Shown: positions 43,520 through 52,246, numbered from the stretch's first letter. The stretch is DNA of 64,000 bases from Palsa-504 sp963808315 (GCA_963808315.1 CAWEFK010000010.1:62001-126000); one strand, 5' to 3'. Notes: generated by a model not told the origin, from the sequence alone. A program made the numbers and translations.

Positions 43520-44493
43520 CTCCGGCGATCTCGGTCAGCCAGCTGACCAAGAAGTACGGCGAGATCGATGCCGTCCGCGGCATCGATTTCGCCGTCGCCC
43601 CGGGCGAGACGTTCGGCTTTCTCGGGCCGAACGGCGCAGGCAAGTCCACCACCATCAAGATCCTGTGCACCCTGGCGGACCCCACCTCGGGGACCGCCAG
43701 GGTGGCGGGTCACGACGTGGTCAGGGAGCGGGACACCGTGCGCCGCAACATCGGCCTGGTGTTCCAGGACACCACGCTGGACAGCTACCTGACCGGCGAG
43801 CAGAACCTACGTTTTCACGCGGACCTGTACGGGGTGCCCAAGGCGGCGTTTGCGCCGCGGCTGCGCCAGGTGCTCGAGATGGTCGGGCTGTGGGACCGGC
43901 GGAGCGGCGTGGTCGCCACCTATTCGGGCGGCATGAAGCGCCGGCTGGAGATCGCTCGCGGCCTGCTGCACGCGCCGCGGGTGCTGTTTCTCGACGAGCC
44001 GACGGTGGGACTTGACCCGCAGACCCGGGTATCCATCTGGGAGTATGTCAACGAGCTGAAGAAGCGCGAGGACATCACGATCTTCCTCACCACCCACTAC
44101 ATGGACGAGGCGGAGCACTGCGACCGGATCGCCATCATCGACCACGGGAAAATCGTGGCGATCGATACCCCCGAAGCGCTGAAGGCTTCCATCGGCAAGG
44201 ACCGGGTGCAGCTCAGCACCGCCGACGACGAGGCGGCGATCCGGTCGCTGGCCGGGGTGTTCGGTATCGACGCGAGCGTGCACGAGGGGCTGGTGACGTT
44301 CTCGGTTGAGTCGGGCGAGCACTTCGTGCCCCGGTTGTTCGCCGAGATGCCGACCGGCATCAGGTCGGTGAGCGTGTCGCGGCCATCGCTTGACGACGTG
44401 TTCATGTCCTACACAGGTAAGACGATTCGTGATGCCGAGGCGACCGTCGGAGATCGTAACCGGATGATCGCGACGCGCTTCGGCAGGAGGTAG
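43516..44493 (+). CDS. ABC transporter ATP-binding protein, DrrA-like
   Basis: 325 residues from GTG 43516, overlapping the padR stop. Walker A is GPNGAGKSTTIKIL, the Q-loop region LVFQDTTLDSYLTGEQNL, the signature YSGGMKRRLEIARGLL and Walker B VLFLDEPTVGLDPQTR, with the switch His in TTHYMDEAEHCD. The C-terminal extension of about 100 residues (SVSRPSLDDVFMSYTGKTIR) is typical of daunorubicin-resistance type ATPases. It energises the ABC-2 permease encoded 2 bp downstream, probably for export of a drug or lipid. Confidence 0.92.
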   Translation: MTPAISVSQLTKKYGEIDAVRGIDFAVAPGETFGFLGPNGAGKSTTIKILCTLADPTSGTARVAGHDVVRERDTVRRNIGLVFQDTTLDSYLTGEQNLRFHADLYGVPKAAFAPRLRQVLEMVGLWDRRSGVVATYSGGMKRRLEIARGLLHAPRVLFLDEPTVGLDPQTRVSIWEYVNELKKREDITIFLTTHYMDEAEHCDRIAIIDHGKIVAIDTPEALKASIGKDRVQLSTADDEAAIRSLAGVFGIDASVHEGLVTFSVESGEHFVPRLFAEMPTGIRSVSVSRPSLDDVFMSYTGKTIRDAEATVGDRNRMIATRFGRR

Positions 44494-44495
44494 CC

Positions 44496-45419
44496 ATGGC
44501 GACCAAGGACATCCCGGCCAGCGACATCGCGGCCCGGGACGCGCAGGAGGCACAGGAGCGGGACCTTACCGAGATTATCCGGGTCGCGGTCCCCGAGCGG
44601 AGCATCCGCGCCGACCTGCGCGCGGTCAGCATCGTCTGGCGCCGCGAGCTGATCAGGTTCCGCAGCGACCGGCTACGGGCGGTCACGTCGCTGGTGCAGC
44701 CGGTCCTGTTCCTGTTCGTGCTCGGCAACGGGCTTGGCCGGCTCGCCGCGGGCGGACTGCCGGCCGGGGTGCACTTCGAGACGTTCATCTATCCCGGCGT
44801 GCTGGCGATGTCGGTGCTGTTCACGGCGATCTTCTCGGCCGCCTCGATCGTGTGGGACCGGGAGTTCGGGTTCCTGCGCGAGATGCTGGTGGCGCCCGTG
44901 CGCCGGTGGGCCATCGTGGTCGGCAAGTGCCTCGGCGGCGCCACGGTAGCCACGTTCCAGGGGATCATCTTCCTGGCCCTGGCCGGCGTGGCTCACGTGC
45001 CTTACTCGCCAACCTTGCTGCTCACCCTGGTGGGAGAGCTCTTGCTGCTCTCGTTCACGCTGACCGCGTTCGGGGTGATGATGGCGGCGCGGATCAAGCA
45101 GATACAGGCGTTCATGGCGCTCACCCAGATGTTCGTGATGCCGCTGTTCTTTCTGTCCGGTGCCCTTTACCCGCTCAACGGCCTGCCTGGCTGGCTGACC
45201 GTGCTGACCCGCATCGATCCGCTCACCTACATCGTGGACCCCATGCGGCACGCCGTGTTCGAGCACCTGTCGGTCAGCTCGCGAGCCCTCGCGGTCCTGA
45301 GCCCGGGCGTTACCTGGGATGGCTGGCTGGTTCCGCTTGGCCTATCCCTGGCTATGGTCGCCGCGATGGGCTTCGGGATGCTAGGTATAGCCATAGCGGA
45401 GTTTCGCAAGACCGAATAG
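44496..45419 (+). CDS. ABC-2 type transporter permease, DrrB-like
   Basis: 307 residues with six membrane helices after a cytoplasmic N-terminus of about 60 residues. IVWRRELIRFRSDRLRAVTS leads into helix 1. FETFIYPGVLAMSVLFTAIF and REFGFLREMLVAPVRRWAIV are the ABC-2 signature, and MALTQMFVMPLFFLSGALYP and TRIDPLTYIVDPMRHAVFEH follow, as in DrrB. With the upstream ATPase it forms a two-gene exporter under a PadR regulator. A short GC hairpin (45429-45442) after the stop may end the transcript. Confidence 0.92.
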   Translation: MATKDIPASDIAARDAQEAQERDLTEIIRVAVPERSIRADLRAVSIVWRRELIRFRSDRLRAVTSLVQPVLFLFVLGNGLGRLAAGGLPAGVHFETFIYPGVLAMSVLFTAIFSAASIVWDREFGFLREMLVAPVRRWAIVVGKCLGGATVATFQGIIFLALAGVAHVPYSPTLLLTLVGELLLLSFTLTAFGVMMAARIKQIQAFMALTQMFVMPLFFLSGALYPLNGLPGWLTVLTRIDPLTYIVDPMRHAVFEHLSVSSRALAVLSPGVTWDGWLVPLGLSLAMVAAMGFGMLGIAIAEFRKTE

Positions 45420-45543
45420 GCGGCCCGCACCCCCGCAGGGGTATTAAGGCGAGCATTAGTAAGCATCTGCTGATCGTTCCTTAGTGTGCTCGGCGCTATA
45501 GCCAGAAACGACCAACAATCCCGCCCGCCCCTTGCCGAGTGTG

Positions 45544-45568
45544 CGCACAGCGCACAGCGCACAGCGCA
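45544..45568. repeat. 7-bp tandem repeat
   Basis: CGCACAG occurs three times in a row, followed by a partial fourth unit (CGCA). Non-coding. Confidence 0.85.
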
Positions 45569-45784
45569 ACTTCCGAAGAAGTAGTTACCGATTGCCCCAC
45601 CCGCGACCGTGACCCGCTTATAGCCGAGTCTTTGCCATAGCATCATCTAACGCTGAGTTAATATCCTCAGCTTTCCATAAGCAATGCGTAGCCCCCATCC
45701 CGCCAACCCCAGCAGAAGTCCAAGCACCCATCACCCACCCCCCGCCCAGCCCCAAAGCCCACACACGGATCCCAGCCCAAGAAG

Positions 45785-45801
45785 CCCGCCCACCCACCCC
45801 C
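45785..45801 (-). other. potential G-quadruplex on the minus strand
   Basis: On the minus strand this reads GGGGG-T-GGG-T-GGG-C-GGG: four G-tracts with one-base loops, an arrangement that folds very stably. It lies about 50 bp downstream of the candidate small RNA's 3' hairpin in the direction of transcription. Confidence 0.6.
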
Positions 45802-45853
45802 GATCCAGGCCAACGTCCATAAGCCCCCGCCTACAGGGCGCCACGCGGGGCGT

Positions 45854-46033
45854 CCGGGGGGTCGCCCCCCCGGGATAAGCTGCGAGCCCCTGCCGAAGCC
45901 GCAATGAAAGCGGCGAGCATAGGGCGACGCCGGGTGGCTACGGGGGCAAACCACCCGGCGTCGCATCATCGGCGTTCCGACGGGGGCCCGGAACGCCGGC
46001 AGTGGTGCTCCGACGGGGGACCAGAGCACCGAT
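45854..46033 (-). ncRNA. candidate small RNA with three C-rich-loop hairpins (6C-like)
   Basis: Read on the minus strand, hairpin 1 (46030-46004) has a 7-bp stem and loop TGGTCCCCCGTCG. Hairpin 2 (45998-45970) has a 10-bp stem and loop GGCCCCCGT. Hairpin 3 (45964-45924) has a 14-bp stem and loop TTTGCCCCCGTAG. The stems are perfect but unrelated in sequence, while every loop has CCCCCGT. Next come a small hairpin GCCGC/GCGGC (45914-45898) and an 8-bp GC stem closed by GCGA (45873-45854), a GNRA loop only in this orientation. A TTGACA promoter ends just upstream. C-rich loops recall the actinobacterial 6C RNA, which has two hairpins. Function unknown; the loops could pair with G-rich ribosome sites. 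Confidence 0.65.
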
Positions 46034-46039
46034 ATGAAT

Positions 46040-46069
46040 GTTACACGGAAACGCCCCCGGTTGTGTCAA
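46040..46069 (-). promoter_or_regulatory. promoter of the candidate small RNA
   Basis: On the minus strand, TTGACA (46069-46064), an 18-bp spacer and TGTAAC (46045-46040). The -35 is a perfect consensus and the -10 matches TATAAT at four of six positions. The predicted start, near 46033, falls three bases before the first hairpin. Confidence 0.6.
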
Positions 46070-46113
46070 GACCTAATTACCACGAGATCTCAGGACGACG
46101 CTGAGCAGGCCAA

Positions 46114-46500
46114 TCACGAAGCAGCTAAGTTATCACTTGAACGGGGCGGCACCGGGCTCTGGCCGTTTCCGCCGTTTGCTTGTGGCGGCCTGGCCGGGTC
46201 GCGGGTAGCGGGGACGTTCGGCCGGTACTCCATGAACCCCCGGGTGTTGTCGGGCTCCCGGCCGCCGTTGGCGAACACCACCGCGAAATAGGGAATGAAG
46301 ATGGCTCCGAAGGCGGGTACCGCGGCGAGCCAGCCGAAGTGATTAGTGAACAGCACCACGGCTATTACGAAGCAGAGCGCGCGGATGCCCATCATCAGCA
46401 GGTACCTGCGCTGCCGGTAGGTGATGTCGTCGGACATCGAGCGGCGCGCTTGGGTTACCAGGTGCACCGACTCCGGTCTGCGCGATGGGCCTATCTTCAC
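46114..46500 (-). CDS. DUF3099 family membrane protein
   Basis: 128 residues from GTG 46500. An in-frame extension to 46644 is low complexity and antisense-like, so I do not use it. The N-terminus RRPESVHLVTQARRSMSDDI is the DUF3099 signature, followed by RQRRYLLMMGIRALCFVIAV, with two membrane helices between about residues 30 and 80 and a Pro/Asn-rich cytoplasmic tail. Function is unknown. It lies downstream of tldE on the same strand, 60 bp away, and may be read from the same transcript. Confidence 0.85.
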   Translation of the reverse strand: MKIGPSRRPESVHLVTQARRSMSDDITYRQRRYLLMMGIRALCFVIAVVLFTNHFGWLAAVPAFGAIFIPYFAVVFANGGREPDNTRGFMEYRPNVPATRDPARPPQANGGNGQSPVPPRSSDNLAAS

Positions 46501-46559
46501 ACTTTCAAGGTATGCCCCGCCGCCAAACCCGGCTGACTCGCCTCCCCCTGACGGCCCCC

Positions 46560-47984
46560 TCAGCTGGCCTGGCTCACCGAGGACATGTTGAAGCCCTCCA
46601 CCCGCACCGGGGGCATCGCGGCACGGGTGAAGTAGTCGCCCCACTCACGCGGCAGCGTCGGCTCGGTGGCGCCGACTTCGAGCAGCCGCCCGAGCATGCC
46701 GACCGGTGACTCGTTGAACCTGAAGTTGTTGACCGCGCCCACCACCTCCCCGTCCTCCACCAGGTAGACCCCGTCCCGGGTGAGGCCGGTGAGCAGCAGG
46801 GTCTGCGGGTCCACCGCGCGGATGTACCACAGGCAGGTCAGCAGCAGGCCACGCTGGGTGGAGGCGATCATCTCCTCCAGAGGAGGAGACGCGGCGGCCG
46901 TCGACGCGAAGGTCAGGTTGGCGACGGCGGGCGTGACCGGCACCCCGGCGACCTCGGCGGAGTGCCGGGAGGAGACCAGGGCGGCCAGCGAGCCGTCGCT
47001 GATCCACGAGGTGGGGCGCAGCGGCAGCCCGTTGTCGAACACCGAGGAGTCCGATCCGGAGGCATGCGCGATCACGAACGGGGCGCAGGCCAGCCCGGGC
47101 GCCCACGGGTCGCTGGACAGGGTTACCGGCAGCGCGGACAGCCGCTCGCCGAGCCGCGTCCCGCCGCCCGGCTGGCTGAACACCGTCCGTCCCTCGGCCG
47201 CCTCCTTCGCCCCGGCCGACCAGTACAGGTAGATGAGCAGGTCGGAGACGGCCGTGGGCGGCAGCAGCGTCTCGTACCGTCCGGCGGGCAGCGAGATGGT
47301 GCGCTTGGCCCAGGCGAGGCGTTCGGCCAGCCCGGCGTCAAGTCCGGCGATGTCCACGTCGGCAAAGTCAGGGGTCGCCACGCCGGCCCACGCGGAGCGT
47401 TCGGCGTCGGCGGACTTCGCGTTCAGCTCGACCCGCCCGGTCGGCTGGTCGTACCGTCGCCGCACTCCGGCCGAGGTCCCGACGAACGTGCTGTCCAGCT
47501 GGTGCTCGGCGAACCCGTACAGCTTCCTGCCGGTGGCCGGGGCGGCGCGCAGGGTCTCACCCAGGGCGGCCGCGAAGTCGCGGAGCACGCCGATTCCGGT
47601 CTGGCCGGGAGGAGAGTCCCAGCGGGGCTCCTCATGATCTTTCTGGCCGAACGGCCCCGCCTGCGTCGGCCCGATCAGCTCTTCCGCGTCTTCGGCGGCC
47701 GGTCCTTCGGCGGCGGCGTGCTCGGCCTCCCGGACCACATCTTCTATCTGGTCCGGACGAACGCCGGCCCGTGACACCACGCCGACCGAGGCACCGCGGG
47801 CGGTCCGCCGGTCGATGGCGATGACCGTGAGCTGGCGGGACCGGGACACGCCGTTGGTGGTGAGCGTGTTACCCGCCCAGCGCAGGTTGGCGGTCGAGGT
47901 CTCCTCCGCGATCACGATGCAGTCGTCACCGCGGGCCGCGTGCAGGGCCCGCTCGACGGTGTCCTGCGGGCTAGCTGGGTTCAC
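46560..47984 (-). CDS. TldE/PmbA family protein (partner of TldD)
   Basis: 474 residues. The TldE partner lacks the zinc motif and supports TldD in cleaving peptides; in other bacteria the pair processes microcin and other ribosomal peptides and degrades unfolded proteins. Visible family segments are SVGVVSRAGVRPDQIEDVVR, YGFAEHQLDSTFVGTSAGVR, LPAGRYETLLPPTAVSDLLI and LLLTGLTRDGVYLVEDGEVV. It overlaps the tldD stop by 4 bp, so the two subunits are translationally coupled and probably form a heterodimer. No peptide-natural-product precursor is visible beside it. Confidence 0.9.
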   Translation of the reverse strand: MNPASPQDTVERALHAARGDDCIVIAEETSTANLRWAGNTLTTNGVSRSRQLTVIAIDRRTARGASVGVVSRAGVRPDQIEDVVREAEHAAAEGPAAEDAEELIGPTQAGPFGQKDHEEPRWDSPPGQTGIGVLRDFAAALGETLRAAPATGRKLYGFAEHQLDSTFVGTSAGVRRRYDQPTGRVELNAKSADAERSAWAGVATPDFADVDIAGLDAGLAERLAWAKRTISLPAGRYETLLPPTAVSDLLIYLYWSAGAKEAAEGRTVFSQPGGGTRLGERLSALPVTLSSDPWAPGLACAPFVIAHASGSDSSVFDNGLPLRPTSWISDGSLAALVSSRHSAEVAGVPVTPAVANLTFASTAAASPPLEEMIASTQRGLLLTCLWYIRAVDPQTLLLTGLTRDGVYLVEDGEVVGAVNNFRFNESPVGMLGRLLEVGATEPTLPREWGDYFTRAAMPPVRVEGFNMSSVSQAS

Positions 47985-49492
47985 GAGGATCCCTCTTCCG
48001 CCGTGTTGAGTATCCGCACGCCGCGCAGCAGCACGGCCGGGCAGCCGTGGCTGACCGGGGCGACCTGGCCGGGCTGGCCCTTGCCGCAGTTGAACGCGCC
48101 GCCGAGCACATAGGTCTGCGGGCCGCCGACGGCCTCCATCGAGCCCCAGAAATCGGTGGTGGTGGCCTGGTAGGCGACGTCGCGCAGCTGGCCGGTCAGC
48201 TTACCGTTCTTGATCTGGACGAACCGCTGGCCGGTGAACTGGAAGTTGTACCGCTGCATGTCGATCGACCAGCTCTTGTCGCCCAGGATGTAGATCCCGT
48301 TCTCCACCCCGGCGATGAGGTCCTCGGTGGACGGGCCGCCGGCCTCGGGCCGCAGTGACACGTTCGCCATCCGCTGCAGCGGCATGTGGCCGGGACCGTC
48401 GGAGAACGCGCACCCGTTCGAGCGCCCGAAGCCCCTGAGCGAGGCCATCCGCCGGTCAAGCTGGTAACCGGTGAGGATGCCGCCTTTGATCAGGTCCCAG
48501 GACTGGCCGGCCACGCCTTCGTCGTCGTATCCGATGGTGGCCAGGCCATGCTCGGCGGTGCGGTCGCCGGTGACGTGCATGACGCCCGACCCGTACTTCA
48601 GGGTGCCGAGCTTGTCCACGGTGGCAAACGAGGTGCCAGCGTACGCGGCCTCGTACCCGAGGGCCCGGTCGAGCTCGGTGGCGTGCCCGATCGACTCGTG
48701 GATGGTAAGCCAGAGGTTCGACGGGTCGATCACCAGGTCGTAACGTCCCGGCTCGACCGTGGGGGCACCGAGCTTGGCCGCCAGCAGGTCGGGCAGCTCG
48801 GCCAGCTCAGCGGCGAAGTCCCAGCCCGTTCCCGTGAGGAACTCATACCCTCGTCCGACCGGCGGGGCCAGCGTCCGCATGGTGTCGAACCTGCCGTCAT
48901 CGGTGACCGCGACGGCGGTGATCTCGGGCTGCAGGCGGATCCGCTGCTGGGTGGCCGTGGTGGCGCCATCGGAGTAGAACTTGCACTCCCTGACCTGCTG
49001 CAGCGAGGCATCCACGTGGCTGACGGCGGCGTGCGCGAGCAGGGTGTGGCTCCAGTGCGCCAGCAGGGCCACCTTGTCGGCCACGCTGATCGTGAACGGG
49101 TCGATCTCGTAGGCGGACACCCAGCTCACGTCGCCGTAGGCGGGCTCGGGGGCGAGATCGATGGGCTCGGTGTTCATGGCGGCGCTGACCCTGGCGACCT
49201 CGACGGCCTGCCGTGCGGCTTGCGCGGCCGCGCCGGCGGTCAGGTCGGCGGCCGAGGCAAAGCCCCAGGTCCCGTCGACGATCACCCGGACGGCGAGACC
49301 GGTGTCGTCGGAGTCGAACATGGTCTCAGGCCTGCCATCGGACAGGCCGATATGTTGCCCCCTGATGCGTTCCGCGCGGAAGTCCGCGTGCTGCGCGCCG
49401 AGGGCTTTGGCCTGGGCGAGGGCTGCGTCGGCCAGTTCCCGCAGGGGCAAGGCCGCAAATTCCGGCTCGATCGCACGCTGATGGTCATCCAC
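47981..49492 (-). CDS. tldD: zinc metalloprotease TldD
   Basis: 503 residues. The zinc-binding HESIGH (HExxxH) lies in NLWLTIHESIGHATELDRAL at about residue 270. The substrate-side motifs GLATIGYDDEGVAGQSWDLI and GYQLDRRMASLRGFGRSNGC follow, and the C-terminal TYVLGGAFNCGKGQPGQVAPV has the conserved cysteine and GKGQP element. It is the catalytic subunit, paired with the TldE-like protein encoded just downstream. It is divergent from fabG, with about 70 bp between starts, so both promoters are packed there. Confidence 0.95.
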   Translation of the reverse strand: MDDHQRAIEPEFAALPLRELADAALAQAKALGAQHADFRAERIRGQHIGLSDGRPETMFDSDDTGLAVRVIVDGTWGFASAADLTAGAAAQAARQAVEVARVSAAMNTEPIDLAPEPAYGDVSWVSAYEIDPFTISVADKVALLAHWSHTLLAHAAVSHVDASLQQVRECKFYSDGATTATQQRIRLQPEITAVAVTDDGRFDTMRTLAPPVGRGYEFLTGTGWDFAAELAELPDLLAAKLGAPTVEPGRYDLVIDPSNLWLTIHESIGHATELDRALGYEAAYAGTSFATVDKLGTLKYGSGVMHVTGDRTAEHGLATIGYDDEGVAGQSWDLIKGGILTGYQLDRRMASLRGFGRSNGCAFSDGPGHMPLQRMANVSLRPEAGGPSTEDLIAGVENGIYILGDKSWSIDMQRYNFQFTGQRFVQIKNGKLTGQLRDVAYQATTTDFWGSMEAVGGPQTYVLGGAFNCGKGQPGQVAPVSHGCPAVLLRGVRILNTAEEGSS

Positions 49493-49561
49493 GCGGCGTG
49501 ATTCTATCTCACGCGCTCGCGGCGCCTGCGGTATCCTCGGGTGGCCAAGAAAGAGGTGAGC

Positions 49562-50266
49562 ATGGGGCGCTCGGTGCTTGTGACCGGCGGGAACCGCGGT
49601 ATCGGCCTGGCCATAGCGCGACGGCTCACCGCGGACGGCGACAGCGTCACGGTGACGTCGCGCTCCGGTGAGCCGATGGAGGACCTGGCGGTGGTTCGGT
49701 GCGACGTGCGGGACGCGGCGTCGGTCGACGCGGCGTTCGGTGCGGTGGAGGCGGACTCCGGGCCGGTCGAGGTGCTGGTCGCCAACGCGGGCGTGACCCG
49801 CGACCAGCTGCTCGCGCTGATGAGCGAGGACGATTTCGGCGCGGTGCTCGACACCAACCTCACCGGCGCATACCGGGTGGCCAAGCGGGCGGTTCGCGGC
49901 ATGATCAAGATGCGCCGCGGCCGGCTGATCTTCATTTCCTCCGTCGTCGGGCTGTACGGTTCGGCCGGGCAGGCCAACTACGCCGCGTCCAAGGCCGGGC
50001 TGGTCGGCCTGGCCAGGTCGCTGGCCCGCGAGCTCGGCTCGCGCGGGATCACCTCGAACGTGGTCGCGCCCGGGTTCGTGGACAGCGAGATGACGGCAGG
50101 ACTGCCGGAAGCCAGGAAGACCGCGATCATGGCCGCGGTCCCGCTGGGCCGGTACGCCTTGGCGGAGGAGGTAGCCGGTACGGTGGCGTTCCTGGCCGGC
50201 CAGGACGCCGCCTATATCACCGGCGCCGTCATCCCGGTCGACGGCGGACTAGGGATGGGACACTAG
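49562..50266 (+). CDS. fabG: 3-oxoacyl-ACP reductase FabG
   Basis: 234 residues from ATG 49562, preceded by AAAGAGGTG; a GTG 21 bp upstream is in frame but less well placed. It reduces 3-oxoacyl-ACP with NADPH in fatty-acid elongation. VLVTGGNRGIGLAIARRL is the cofactor motif, VANAGVTRDQLLALM the NAG motif, and SSVVGLYGSAGQANYAASKA gives the catalytic Ser-Tyr-Lys. NVVAPGFVDSEMTAGLP and ITGAVIPVDGGLGMGH complete the family pattern. It lies 4 bp before the enoyl reductase, the MabA-InhA arrangement of mycobacteria. Confidence 0.95.
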   Translation: MGRSVLVTGGNRGIGLAIARRLTADGDSVTVTSRSGEPMEDLAVVRCDVRDAASVDAAFGAVEADSGPVEVLVANAGVTRDQLLALMSEDDFGAVLDTNLTGAYRVAKRAVRGMIKMRRGRLIFISSVVGLYGSAGQANYAASKAGLVGLARSLARELGSRGITSNVVAPGFVDSEMTAGLPEARKTAIMAAVPLGRYALAEEVAGTVAFLAGQDAAYITGAVIPVDGGLGMGH

Positions 50267-50270
50267 CTTC

Positions 50271-51038
50271 ATGGGAATCCTGGCGGGCAAGCGGATCCTG
50301 GTCACCGGGGTCATCACGGACGCCTCGATCGCGTTTCACGTGGCGCGGGTGGCTCAGCAGGAGGGCGCGACCGTAGTGCTGACCGGCTTCGGCCGGCTGA
50401 GCCTGGTGGAACGGATCGCCAAGCGGCTGCCTTCGCCGCCGCCCGTCCTCGAGCTCGACGTGACCAGCGATGACCATCTCGCCTCCCTGGCCGAGCGGGT
50501 TTCCGAGCATGTGGACGGCCTGGACGGCGTCCTGCACGCGATCGCGTACGCCAACCCGGAAGAGGCGCTTGGCGGCAACTTCCTGCACACCAAGTGGCCC
50601 GACGTCGCGACCGCGTTGCAGGTCTCCGCGTATTCGCTGAAGGCGATCACGATGGCGGCGCTGCCGCTGATGGGAAGCGGCGGCTCGGTCGTGGGGCTGG
50701 ACTTCGACGCGAGCGTGGCCTGGCCCGGCTACGACTGGATGGGCGTGGCCAAGGCCGGCCTGGAATCCTGCGCCCGGTACCTGGCCCGCGACCTGGGCCC
50801 GCAGAACGTGCGGGTCAACCTGGTGGCCGCCGGGCCGCTGCGCACCATGGCCGCCAAGGCCATACCGGGCTTCGACCGGTTCGAGGATGTGTGGAAGAAC
50901 CGGGCGCCGCTTGGCTGGGACATGGCCGACCCGGAGCCGACCGCGCGTGCCTGTGTCGCCCTGATGTCGGACTGGTTTCCCGCCACCACGGGAGAGATCA
51001 TTCACGTGGACGGCGGCGTGCACGCGGTAGGCGCCTGA
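50271..51038 (+). CDS. fabI: enoyl-ACP reductase FabI/InhA
   Basis: 255 residues. It performs the last reduction of the FAS-II cycle with NADH. GKRILVTGVITDASIAFHVA is the InhA-type cofactor motif, LHAIAYANPEEALGGNFLH the substrate loop, and YDWMGVAKAG the catalytic Tyr and Lys seven residues apart, as Tyr158 and Lys165 in InhA. RTMAAKAIPGFDRFEDVW is the mobile substrate-binding loop. The closeness to InhA rather than E. coli FabI fits an actinomycete. Its stop overlaps the start of purU. Confidence 0.95.
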   Translation: MGILAGKRILVTGVITDASIAFHVARVAQQEGATVVLTGFGRLSLVERIAKRLPSPPPVLELDVTSDDHLASLAERVSEHVDGLDGVLHAIAYANPEEALGGNFLHTKWPDVATALQVSAYSLKAITMAALPLMGSGGSVVGLDFDASVAWPGYDWMGVAKAGLESCARYLARDLGPQNVRVNLVAAGPLRTMAAKAIPGFDRFEDVWKNRAPLGWDMADPEPTARACVALMSDWFPATTGEIIHVDGGVHAVGA

Positions 51039-51907
51039 TGACGGAGTACGTCCTCACCCTGTCCTGTCCGGACCGGGTCGGGATCGTGCACGCCGTCGCG
51101 GGCTACCTGTACGAGGCGGGCTGCAACGTGCTGGACAGCCAGCAGTTCGCAGACCGGACGGCAGCCGGGGCGAGCCGGTTCTTCATGCGGGTGCACGTGG
51201 AGACCACGCCGGTGGCACCCGCCTCCCACGCCAGCCTGTACTCCGGATTCGCCCTGGTCGCGGCCGAGTTCGGGATGGAGTGGGAATTGCACGACGTGAC
51301 GGTCAGGCCGCGGGTGCTGATCATGGTGTCCAAGGCCGGCCATTGCCTGAATGACCTGCTGTACCGCCGTGCGGCGGAGTCGCTGCGCATTGACATTCCG
51401 CTGGTGGTCGGCAATCACCGCGACCTGGAGCCGCTGGCTGTGGCCCACGGCGTCGCGTTCGAGCACGTGCCGGCCGATAGCGGACCGCTGTCCGCCGCCC
51501 GGGCCGAGGGGCGCCTGCTTGACCTGGTCAGCGAGCTGAACATCGACTTCGTGGTACTCGCCAGGTACATGCGCATCCTGTCGCCGGATCTGTGCGCCAA
51601 GATGACGGGACGCATCATCAACATCCATCACTCGTTCCTGCCGAGCTTCAAGGGAGCACGGCCCTACCAGCAGGCGCACGCGCATGGCGTGAAGCTGATC
51701 GGCGCGACCGCGCACTACGTCACCGCGGACCTCGACGAGGGCCCGATCATCGAGCAGGAAGTCGCCCGGGTGGACCATACGAGCAGCCCGGAAGACCTGG
51801 CGGCCATCGGCCGCGACGCCGAGCGGGTCGCGCTCGCCCGGGCCGTGCGCTGGCACGCCGAGCACCGTGTCCTGCGGCACGGCCGCCGTACCGTCATCTT
51901 CAAGTGA
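51038..51907 (+). CDS. purU: formyltetrahydrofolate deformylase PurU
   Basis: 289 residues. It hydrolyses 10-formyl-tetrahydrofolate to formate and tetrahydrofolate, balancing one-carbon pools and feeding purine synthesis. The N-terminal ACT domain (TLSCPDRVGIVHAVAGYLYE, CNVLDSQQFADR) is followed by a formyltransferase domain with MVSKAGHCLNDLLYR, NIHHSFLPSFKGARPYQQAH and GATAHYVTADLDEGPIIEQE, which contain the catalytic His and Asp. It is co-transcribed with fabG and fabI, overlapping fabI by one base. Confidence 0.95.
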   Translation: MTEYVLTLSCPDRVGIVHAVAGYLYEAGCNVLDSQQFADRTAAGASRFFMRVHVETTPVAPASHASLYSGFALVAAEFGMEWELHDVTVRPRVLIMVSKAGHCLNDLLYRRAAESLRIDIPLVVGNHRDLEPLAVAHGVAFEHVPADSGPLSAARAEGRLLDLVSELNIDFVVLARYMRILSPDLCAKMTGRIINIHHSFLPSFKGARPYQQAHAHGVKLIGATAHYVTADLDEGPIIEQEVARVDHTSSPEDLAAIGRDAERVALARAVRWHAEHRVLRHGRRTVIFK

Positions 51908-52246
51908 GCCCGCGGGCTTGTCCCCGCCGGGCCCGCCGGGCGTGACATGGGGAACCCCGAAGCGCGGGCGGCCATTGTTTTCGATGCGTTATGAATTGAT
52001 AGTCAATTTGTTATTTATCTCGATTGCCGGTGCCCGGGGGCACCCGGCGTGACCATGTCCGGCTCGGCCGGCTGGGCCGGCCCCGGGCGGCAGAATCGCC
52101 ATTTCAGGCGCAATCCGCGGGTTTCCCCAGGGGGCGCTCAAGGATGACGTTACGCGGGGCTTATCGTATTGGCCCAAGCGCCTCATCGTGCTCAGGACAG
52201 CACAGGAGGCCCGCGGTGGCACGGCGTGATCAGAAATTATCCTCGC

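Larger units (their letters stand above)
45420..46113. other. gene-free interval holding the candidate small RNA
   Basis: About 690 bp lies between the convergent drrB-like and DUF3099 genes. From left to right: a weak terminator-like hairpin (45429-45442), a 7-bp tandem repeat (45544-45568), a strongly C-skewed tract (about 45685-45830), a GC hairpin (45854-45873), the three-hairpin cluster (45924-46030) and a minus-strand promoter (46040-46069). Minus-strand ORFs here (for example 45667-46029) run through the hairpins and are not credible genes. Confidence 0.7.

Noticed and set aside
45667..46029. 120-codon minus-strand ORF across the hairpin cluster
   Set aside because: It passes through three perfect stems and the C-skewed tract, giving Gly/Trp-rich low-complexity sequence without any recognisable domain or ribosome site.
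45924..46030. CRISPR array
   Set aside because: The three units have different stem sequences and no constant repeat; only a seven-base loop motif is shared. There are no cas genes.
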